Source: Rotaria sp. Silwood1
Taxonomy: Eukaryota > Rotifera > Eurotatoria > Philodinida > Philodinidae
Assembly (NCBI GenBank): GCA_905250075.1
Contig: CAJNOP010000001.1
Span: 5,723,126-5,787,125, forward strand
Reading direction: 5' to 3'
Length of the DNA: 64,000 bases
Of this stretch, positions 55,374-64,000 are shown piece after piece; position 1 is the stretch's first letter, and every line of letters starts with the position of its first letter. A program made the position numbers and the translations under genes. The notes under the pieces are model-generated. The model ran no database searches. It was given only the letters and a program-made list of their open reading frames with translations, and was not told where the DNA came from.

Positions 55374-58300
55374 AAATTGTACAGAACTAATGAACAAATA
55401 TTAAGTGATTGTTGTTTTACAGTCTCTTTAATTGTACTCTTCTTTTTTTTCTTTTTCTTTTCTTTTCGTTTCGTTTCCGTTTCTTTTTTTTTTTCGTTTA
55501 TTGACCATATGCATGCCATGCACATTCTTATTATGATTATTATTATTAATCAAAAAAATTTTAATGTTGAAAAGATTTTAATGTCTGAATTAAGATTTCT
55601 TATTTAAAAGAAAAAAAGCGTTTTTTCTTTAGAGTAAAGATTGTTACGAAGAATTAAAGAAGAATTTGAGCCAGATAATAAGACTTTTATTATTAAGTTT
55701 ATTCGATATAATCAACGAAAACAAAAAATAGAGTTAATCTTGAATGTTATTTTTCTTTTGATGGTATCTATTCATTTTCAGTTTGGTACATTAAAAAAAC
55801 GCTTTAATAGTTAATCGAATTAGAATAAATTAATTTTGCTATGGTTTAAGTCATATATTAATTAAGCTGATCTGATATTCAAAATAAATAGAATTAGAAG
55901 ATATTTTCAGTGTCTACAATGATTGTTCAATGCCATTCGATAACAAAAAGCTGTTAGCACAATTTCTGCGAGATTAAAATGTGAAACACGATGTAGCTGC
56001 TGTTGCTAGTCACAGGGAAATTGTTTTGTTCTGTTCATTTTGAGAAACATTTTTTTGCAGTCTCTTTTTACTTAATTCTCCATAAATACAATAAGGAAGT
56101 AATGGTTAATATATTGCAAGGAGCTGTTATTGATATATAGTTTGTGATCATATATCAACGACGTTTGTCACGGTCTATGGAAGAGAAAATGTAAATTTCT
56201 ATTCAATATACTTCAATACTCTCTTTAAATCATATTTTATAAAAAAAAAAGAATTATATTGTGAGTAAATATAGTCAGATAATACTTTAAGATATGTAAA
56301 AAGATAAGTTATAGTTTCTCGAATAGTTTTATTAATTATGTCACAAAACAAGTAACTATAGAAAAATCGAACTAGATATATGTATGATTGAGACACGAAC
56401 TACACAAGTCAGAAAATCTAGCAATTCAATTCAATCAAGTTTAAAATAAAGATTTGTGTACATGAGAATCATACGAAGAAAATATTTGATGAAGTTTGAG
56501 AGGAATATGGGATGATTGAATATACAGAGAGAAATTCGATACCATAAATTTCTTTGAAGACAGAGCAATATTTTGCTTTCTAATACTTTGTATGATTACG
56601 CTTACGCAAACACCAACAACGATAACACCGAACATTGCCAATACGTCAAAACCTAGACCATTTGCTGCATCACAATTTAAAAGAATCGCTGAAACTAGGA
56701 CGAGTTCCAGTCTCAAATTTTTCGTCATTAAGATGATCGTACAAAAGCTAAAATATTGATAATTAATACAATTGAAAAACAATTACTTCTTCATGATAGA
56801 ATAGATTAACAAAAAGTTAACACTCGATATGTAAATTGGGCAAGTCATGAATTTAAATATCAACTACTGATCAACATAGAAGTTTTAACATAAATCAAGG
56901 ATTCATCAATTGGTTGTTCACAACGATTCCATATTGTTAGAGTCAATAAATGATGAATATCTTGATTAGACATGGACAGAATAAGATCATATATTTGTTC
57001 AGGACATTATTGTAAGTAAGGGACTTTTATAAAACAAAACAAAGAGGATCTTATGAATGTATATCAATGTATTACAAATCATTTCTGCCGATGAAAATTG
57101 TTCGAGGGATAGATCTTCCATTATAAAGGTTTTCAGTTATATTTTATTGATAACTTGATTATGAATCACCAATATTCATCGGTAAATTTTCGATTGTTTT
57201 TCTTCTTGTAAATCATCTAAACCGAATTTTCAGATCGATCAATATTAAAGTGGTTGAACTGTTAACAAAAAATAGAAGAAATCAAAATCTTATTAGAAAA
57301 CGTTTAATATATTCGATTTGATATTGATAGCCTATTTTAATTTAACTTTAGATTCGATTAAAAATATGATTTGACCAACGTGAAAAATACGATAAGATCT
57401 TGCATAAGTACACAAGCTCTATCAACTTATCCGTCTACCATCAGACAGATTATACGATGAAAATGATTTGATGTAGACAACACTTTTAAATGTTTTGAAT
57501 TGGTCACTATGTCTCTAAAATGTCAGCAAAGAATCTATGAAAACAAGAAATCTTTGTATTAACTCTTTTAGAAATTATTTTGATATTATTCAAAGAAACA
57601 ATGGTCGAGAAAATCACATAAGAAAAATATAAATTTGTAATATTCAGTTACTAATAACAACATACTAATTGATTCATTTCATTTTGATGAAAATAATAAT
57701 GTGGAAGAAATAGGAATACAGAAAATAAATCAAAATATGTACTAATTAACGTATATTTCTTGATAATTGATTTCATGTTATGTCCTTCTCACTATAATAT
57801 ATAGAAAATAAGTACCGTTACAGTAACTATACGGTGTTCGATAGATTATGAATTAATTCCGATCAATATTTTAAAATAAATTAAATAATACAAAATGATG
57901 AAGATTTTCTTGTCTTTGTCAAAACAAAAAACTTCTTTGTTTTACATATTTTGTCATTCTTTTATTTACTGCTGACAATAAAATATGTTTTTTATCTGTA
58001 CATGATTAATAAGTTGGTCGATATTTACATCCATAAGCTTTGTTTTTCTTCATTGTAGTATTACATTTTATTCTTATATTAATTGTCTTTATCTATTGTT
58101 GTAAAGCTTTGGTTACATTCTTTACTAAAGACTAGTACACATGTATTCATAGACCCTTTTTCTTCTCATTCTTCGTTTGCTTCTTCCATAAACTTATACG
58201 TAACGTATAGAAGTTCTGCTCGTCAAAATCGTTATTTGTCTTTTTCTTTTCTTTTTTTACTCCTTCTGTCTACTTCAATCATTTTGATAGATCAAACCGA

Positions 58301-58463
58301 AACACATGTGCAATAATGTACAGTAATCTAGTAAAACAAGAACAGAAAAGCAAAAAAAAACAAAAAGGTGGAGAAATAATGTAGTGTGTAATTTTTTCAT
58401 TTTTTTTTCTAATGAATAGAAAAAGAAAATAATTCTAATAGTTATTATCGAATCACATACCAA
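55374..58463. other. Intergenic, one weak candidate gene
   Basis: About 3.1 kb of AT-rich sequence between the nuclear receptor and the BTB gene. Poly-T and TTTC runs occupy 55440-55500. Apart from the minus-strand candidate at 56441-56728, I see no coding or RNA gene. Confidence 0.5.
56441..56728 (-). CDS. Hypothetical small secreted or membrane protein
   Basis: An intronless frame of 95 codons starting MTKNLRLELVLVSAILLNC. The first 21 residues look like a signal peptide (hydrophobic core, then CDAANG), followed by a second hydrophobic segment (VLAMFGVIVVGVCVSVII) and a Lys/Ser-rich remainder. Codon choice is less AT-biased than chance frames here. An internal GTAAGC after GVC could be a splice donor, so this may be a first exon rather than a complete gene. 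No family recognised; it could also be a chance frame. Confidence 0.3.
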   Translation of the reverse strand: MTKNLRLELVLVSAILLNCDAANGLGFDVLAMFGVIVVGVCVSVIIQSIRKQNIALSSKKFMVSNFSLYIQSSHIPLKLHQIFSSYDSHVHKSLF

Positions 58464-59659
58464 ATGGTGTCCTCATCATCTCCATGGACACCAGAATTAC
58501 TTCGATTATCATCAACACTACCTTCCCCATATGATTATTTTACTGATTCATCAAAAATTCTTAAGCCTGATGTTATTTTAGTTGTTGAAAAAGAAAAATT
58601 TTATTGTCATCGCTTATTATTATCATTAGTTTCACCTGTATTTAGTCGAATGTTTGATGGTGAATTTAAAGAGCACAATGCTCATGAAATTATATTAGAA
58701 GGTAAAAAAAGTGAAAGTATACTTGAATTATTAAAATATATTTATCCACAATTTAATGGACAAATTACCAATGATAATATCGAAGATTTTCTTTTATTAG
58801 CTGATGAATATATGATTGACTATCTTAAACAAACATGTAAAGATGTTTTAATGAAACAACTTCAATATTTTAAATTTGTTTCACTTCCAATACAACAAAA
58901 ACTTGAACAAGTGATTATTGATATTGAATTAATTTTTATTTTATTTTTATTTATTTCTAGCCATCAATGAAATCAAAAAGTTTTCATGCTAGTGATTCAG
59001 CATTTGAATCAACTCAACATCAAGATGATGAATCAATAATTCGTAATAATACAAATCGTATAACTTCATCACGTCAACCAACATCAAATTCTCGTCTTCA
59101 TATACAGAAATCTACATTCAGTAATTGTAAATCAAATGATAAAAATGGTTCATCATCAAATCATCATCCTCGTTATGTACTTGTTCTTGATAACACTCGA
59201 TTACCAAATTTTTATGATGCACATAATACTTGTATTTCATTTACGACTATCGAAGTTGAATTATGGATTCGTCGTTTACGTATTCTTTATCAGATCGATA
59301 AAGGTCGCAATTATGGTGAAGTTATTGATTATATTTTAAGTATTCTACAATTTATTCCAGCTACTTTACTTTTTACTTTCATGCATAGTAGTATAAATAC
59401 TTATTCAATTGATGAAACTATGTTGAATGATATAGTTCGTGCAAGAATGTATATGCTTGAAGAATGGGCTGCTGATGGTGATCCATATCGTATAGTTAGT
59501 TTAACTGACTCCTATAGAACAATGTCATCTAATGTTTTCACTACTGCAGCTCAACAATCGATCAATACTTCAACAAATGTAAATAATGATGAACAAAATT
59601 CTTCTCAAGAGACAATATTTACAACATTGAATTCAGAAACAACTGCTCTAATATCTTAG
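58464..59659 (+). CDS. BTB/POZ domain protein
   Basis: Two exons (58464-58910 and 58961-59659) join in phase 0 to 381 residues. Residues about 30-125 form a BTB/POZ domain: KPDVILVVEKEKFYCHRLLLSLVSPVFSRMF, then HEIILEGKKSESILELLKYIYP and IEDFLLLADEYMIDYLKQTCKDVL, which is the usual D-V...F..HR.LL...S..F..MF pattern. This domain dimerises and often recruits Cullin-3. The C-terminal half has a Ser/Asn-rich linker and then a conserved-looking segment (YVLVLDNTRLPNFYDAHN, VELWIRRLRILYQIDKG, VRARMYMLEEWAADGDPY) that I do not recognise. No Kelch, MATH or BACK motif is evident. The start follows CCAAATGG, a good context. Confidence 0.8.
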
Positions 59660-60470
59660 TTAATTATAAACTAATTTTAATTCGATTGTTGTTTCTAACA
59701 CACACACTATTTTTCAATGTAATCTAACGTATGTTTTTATTTCTAGTTTTCAGCATTTACAATAATTTATTTTATCAAACACAAATATCACGAGGTTTTT
59801 TTTTCTTGCAGTTTCTATTTGTTAATAAAATTTGGTAGTGATACTCATAATCAATATGATTCGAACCGAACAAAAACTGCGGGCAAACCGTTATTAATGC
59901 GAACAAGCGTACTACATACAAAGATAGGATTTATTCGAAATCAACACTTGTTAATAAAGCTCGGAGATAGAGATTGTGTTAATCGATGCACTTTTCGACG
60001 ATTACAGTTAAGAAAGTCTCGGACTTCAACGACGGCAGCTGGAAGTTTTAGATGAGTTTTTTTAAAAATTTCCTTAATATTGAGAAATTTCGAAATGAAA
60101 AAGGAACACGCGATGATAGAAAACTTATTAACAAGAATGCAGACGTAACTATTTAAAAAAATTGATTTACGACATTCAAGGTTTTAAAATCAAATACATA
60201 TTTTTTTTTCATATGTTGCATTGACGGCTCACATGTCTGCTCGAATATAAGCATAAAAAGTGATCGAAGTATTTTAGCGCCCTCTTTAATATAAATTCAG
60301 TAGCGTTCTCTATTGTAAATTTTTTCACATTATCAGTTATTTTACCAATCATAAATGTTCTTACGACTTGATGGTTTCATTTTATTTTAATTGATTTGTA
60401 TGACTTTTTTACTTCTATAATAATTAATTACAAATCTTTTCTATTTATTTTAGTTAACCAAACAGTTTCT
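59660..60470. other. Intergenic spacer
   Basis: About 0.8 kb between the BTB gene and XRCC1. A 78-codon frame at 59819-60055 has an unusual Arg/Thr-rich tail but no homology or splice context. No gene is called. Confidence 0.5.
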
Positions 60471-62143
60471 ATGCCATTGATTAATTTTCGAAATGTTCTT
60501 TCTTGTTCTAGTGAAGATCGAGTTAGTCTTAAGAAAGAAAATATTTATATGTTGATTGGATAATTTTCTTTGTTTAGATTCATTGTGCCGAAAATTTATT
60601 AAAACCTGAACAATATAAAAAATGGTTATCATCGAAAGGTAGTGACGAACATATAACATGTATTCTTGAATTTGAAAAATCTAGTTCAATATCATCTATT
60701 GATATTGGTAATAATGGTAGTGCATTTATTGAATTGTTTGTATCTCGATCATCATCATCAAAAACAGACGATTGGACACTATTATTACCAGCAACACTTC
60801 TTATGACACCAAGTGAATCACGTTCAAATACAAATCGTAATCAAGTTAAATTATTAAAATCATATGATTTAAATAAAGCATGTTTAAATGAAAAATGGGA
60901 TCGATTAAAAATAATTTGTGAACAAAAATTTAATCGTTTAAATCAATTTGGTTTATGTTTTATTAAATTATATTCATCATCAACATCATCCGATGAAACG
61001 AATCAAACAGAATCGTTAAATAAATCTTCTGTTGTTACTGATAATGATGATGATGATGATGAAACTGGTAAAGAACAAAGTAAAATTGGTTCTTTTTTTG
61101 CTAAGAAACGAGCTGAAAAAAATTTAAAAACTTGCGAACCAAGTGCTAGTGATCAAATACGTGCTTTATCGAATGTTGCTGATGAATTACTAAGTAGAAA
61201 ATCAATGGATGATAATGAAATTCAAACATTATTAAAAAAGGATGTTAAAGTAAAGAAAAAGAAATTCTTTAATATTAAAAAGAAAAACAGAAATAGATTA
61301 TCGTTCTTTAGAATACTCCAAATCGTTTATCAAAACGTCGTATATCAAATGAATCCGAATCATCAATTAATGAGAATGAAACTAAACGAAGCAAAAGTAA
61401 TTTTAAAAAAAAATATATTATTGTTTCTATTATTTAATATAATTTCTATTTGTATTCTAGCTCAAGATAAATCTAAAATAATGAAAAGTGTTATTTTTGT
61501 TTTAAGTGGCTTTCAAAATCCATTAAGATCTGAATTACGTAATAAAGCAACAGCAATGGGCGCTATTTATAATGATGATTGGGATGAAACATGTACACAT
61601 CTTATGTATGTTTATATGATTTTAATTTTCGAATAAAAATAAAATATTAAAATTTTATTTTAAATTTCAGTTGTGCATTTCCAAATACACCAAAATATAC
61701 ACAAGTTAAAAAAACAGGAAAAGGATTTATTGTTAATAAACAATGGATACCTGATTGTTTTAAACAAAATCAATTATTATCCGAGAAAAATTATGAATTA
61801 AAAGGATCGAATAATGATAGTAGTACTATCAAGAAAGATACACCAAATCGAATATCAGAAAAAAACCAAAGAAAAACAATGAATTTTTATGATGATAATG
61901 AAGAAGAAGAAGAAAAAACTGAAAAATATTCATTATCAAAAGATGTAATAAGAAAAACATCAGTTAAAAAAATTATGTCAACATTTGATGATGATGATGA
62001 TGATGAACCTGTAATTTCAAAAGATACTAAACGAAAATCACAAACTAAAAAAAAACTGACAACTTTCGATGATGACGATGATGAAGAAAGCATAGTTCCA
62101 AAAAATGTAACAAAAAAGATGACGCCTTCTGATGATGATGACG
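60471..62143 (+). CDS. XRCC1: DNA repair scaffold XRCC1 (3' end outside the supported region)
   Basis: Scaffold of single-strand break and base-excision repair that binds DNA polymerase beta, ligase III, PARP and PNKP. Five exons (60471-60521, 60578-61249, 61312-61396, 61461-61605, 61671-62143) join in phase. The N-terminal domain begins MPLINFRNVLSCSSEDR and IHCAENLLKPEQYKKWLS, then SIDIGNNGSAFIELFVS, LLMTPSESRSNTNRN, KWDRLKIICEQ and FGLCFIKLY. The central BRCT domain has VIFVLSGFQNPLRSELRNKA, WDETCTHLICAFPNTPKYTQV and NKQWIPDCF. It is followed by three acidic blocks (TFDDDDDD, TFDDDDDEE, SDDDD). A donor at 62144 (GACG|GTAATA) opens an intron that contains a transposon. The second BRCT domain of family members is not found before 64000, so the gene probably continues past the window. 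Confidence 0.93.
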
Positions 62144-62233
62144 GTAATATGAATATTATTATATTTTTGATTAATTGGTGACCCATAAAACGATGAGACA
62201 GTTTAATTTTCTGGTTTTTCAAGAACGAAAATA

Positions 62234-63239
62234 AAGGGTGATCCAAAAGTCTTAGGCCCTCTCAGAAAAATTGTCCGTTCTCCCTTATAGTAAACTCAAA
62301 AATGCTCAAACTTTGGTATCTTATCCCTTGCAGGTAGGCGAATGTTACCCCAAAGTTTCATGTCTCTTTCCCTTATTATAAAGGAGATATATAGGCTAAT
62401 ACTCTAGAAATCTTATTTTTCCCAGTCCAAAAAAAAATGGTTGGCGCATAATAAATGGGCCATTTTTGCGTTTCATTTTTCCGCCACTTAATACGTTCTA
62501 TTAAGAAAACCAAATATACCTCAAGATGCAGCGTGAAAAGCTCTACAATTTACACAATAAACCGTATTTTAATTATATAGTTTTTGCCTCCAAAAAACAG
62601 CAAAACTCCATGCAATCAATTTTCGCCGTCGTAAAAAAATCGTTTTTTTCGACACGAACGAAAAATTTGTTTGCTTTTCACCTTTTTGTCACCTAATACA
62701 TTTTATTAAGAAAAAACAAAATATACCACAAGATGCAGCGTCAAGTGTTCTACAATTTACAAAGAAAAGCTTGTTTTAACTGTGTACTTTATGTTTTCAA
62801 AAAAGAAAAAGCAAAACTTTGCGCGAGCAGTTTTGGCAATGGCACAAATTAATTGTACAGAGTTTTGCTTTTTTTCGAAAACAAAAATTACATAATTAAA
62901 ACACACTTTACCGTGTAGATTGTAGAGCTTTTCACGCTGCATCTTATGGTATATTTTGTTTTCTTAATAGAACGTATTAAGTGGTGGAAAAATGAAACAC
63001 AAAAGTGACCTACGTAGATGTATTCTGCACCAACCATTATTTTTTGCACTGGGGAAAATAAGAGTTCTAGAATGTTAACCTATATATCTCCCTTATGATA
63101 AGGGATAGAGACATGAAACTTTGGGTAACATTCGCCTACTTACAAGGGATAAGATACCAAAGTTTGAGCATTTTTGAGTTTACTATAAGGGAGAATGGAC
63201 AGTTTTTCTGAGAGGGCCCAAGACTTTTGGATCACCCTT
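62234..63239. mobile_element. Tc1/mariner-like foldback MITE in XRCC1 intron
   Basis: A 1,006-bp element with near-perfect terminal inverted repeats (AAGGGTGATCCAAAAGTCTT at the left end, its complement at the right), flanked on both sides by TA (62232-62233 and 63240-63241), the mariner target-site duplication. Complementarity continues about 450 bp inward with few mismatches, leaving only a short middle. It encodes no transposase. A segment of about 70 bp (CTTAATACGTTCTATTAAGA... to CTACAATTTAC) occurs three times: 62485-62553 and 62690-62760 direct, and 62913-62984 inverted. High arm identity suggests a young insertion. Confidence 0.88.
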
Positions 63240-63241
63240 TA

Positions 63242-64000
63242 CTATTCAAACGTATCATTCTAAGCTCATTCAATAGGAAACTTGTTGTTGCTCTGCAAAA
63301 ATTCGTTTAAATAAGTTTTTCTTGTCGATGAAAAATTAGAAAGATTGATGACTGTTTCATTGTCCGACTGCGATGTCGAACTATTTCTTCAAGATGCTAA
63401 ACTTACAATATGTAGCATCAATAGTCCTGTTTCTCAAAAGTTGACATGTTCTATGAACTGTTTATCATTATATCATTGAATGCAGAATTTAATTTTGAAC
63501 AAATTGGTATAATTTTTAAGTCGAAAAACAAAATCCGTTAGATTATTCCCAATGGCATAGAGCTATTAGAAGGAGACTTGTGCGTCGTTGTCTAATTTTC
63601 GCTTGAAATATTGTTCTTCGTACTGTATGTTTGTTCAAAAGTTGCGCAACTTCTCGAGGCAATACTTCATGGTATATCCTCCAGCACAGTTTAAATTTTG
63701 ATGAGACTGTTATTTAAACATATTTCCAATAATTATTTTGTTTTTTGACAGTCGCAGTCGGCAACTGAGTGTCTGTCAATTTCGAATAAACTTTGAATGG
63801 TATCTTTACATTGTGTTGTTGCCGTCAAAAACAAGAAAATCGAAGTTTTCCATTTGTTTTATGGATCATCCATTATGTTTCAAAATTTTGAATGAATCAG
63901 TCCTTTTTTATAGTTGTCTCTCATAGAAATGACTTTATGTAGTTCATCCTTTCTTTCCTCTGAATCAATCGATGGATGATACCCATTTTCTAATCGTTTT
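63242..64000. other. Right-edge sequence, probably XRCC1 intron
   Basis: No coding exon recognisable as the XRCC1 C terminus and no other gene. A 62-codon frame at 63738-63926 has no family resemblance. If XRCC1 continues past the window, this is intronic. Confidence 0.45.

Noticed and set aside
59819..60055. 78-codon frame between the BTB gene and XRCC1
   Set aside because: No family resemblance and no promoter or splice context; likely chance.
61250..61311. Continuous reading through this stretch of XRCC1
   Set aside because: The open frame gives an implausible Lys/Phe/Tyr-rich segment; using GTAAAG and TTCTTTAG as intron ends shifts to a frame (NTPNRLSKRRIS) typical of the linker and joins cleanly to the BRCT exon.

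Overview
The window is AT-rich, intron-rich animal nuclear DNA. Most introns are about 50-80 bp with GT..AG ends, and a minority are 0.8-1.7 kb. A nuclear receptor with DNA- and ligand-binding domains, a UBE3A-type HECT ligase, Beclin 1, XRCC1 and the ciliary protein CFAP299 make it a ciliated metazoan. The composition, compact introns and draft-style 10-N gap fit a rotifer, most likely a bdelloid. That assignment is an inference from style and was not confirmed by a search.

Layout. 0.8-7.8 kb (-): SUPT16H, the large FACT subunit. 8.2-10.3 kb (-): an unrecognised secreted modular protein made of duplicated exons. 11.5-12.2 kb (+): EIF3J. 14.4-19.4 kb (+): a four-finger C2H2 protein. 19.8-27.0 kb (+): VAC14. 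28.9-33.7 kb (+): Beclin 1. 33.9-35.4 kb (+): mitoribosomal mL41, convergent with a PRUNE1-type DHH phosphoesterase at 35.4-37.1 kb (-). 38.9-39.9 kb (+): ALYREF. 41.7-42.9 kb (-): CFAP299, head to head with UBE3A at 43.3-50.5 kb (+). 52.1-55.4 kb (+): an NR2E3-type nuclear receptor. 58.5-59.7 kb (+): a BTB protein. 60.5 kb to beyond the right edge (+): XRCC1, whose last visible intron carries a mariner-like foldback element.

The genes are ordinary, independently transcribed housekeeping or developmental genes: chromatin and transcription, translation, mRNA export, lipid signalling and autophagy, ubiquitination, cilia and DNA repair. VAC14 and Beclin 1 both serve phosphoinositide-dependent endolysosomal and autophagic pathways, but I see no operon-like organisation.

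The less ordinary content is in the introns and in one gene. Several long introns hold long, diverged inverted repeats; in Beclin 1 almost the whole 1.48-kb intron folds back on itself. VAC14 has a textbook AT-AC U12-type intron and two in-frame candidate cassette exons. The secreted protein at 8.2-10.3 kb is built from two families of mostly phase-1 duplicated exons with no function I can assign. CDS spans below include introns; exon limits were read by eye from splice signals and homology to known family members.
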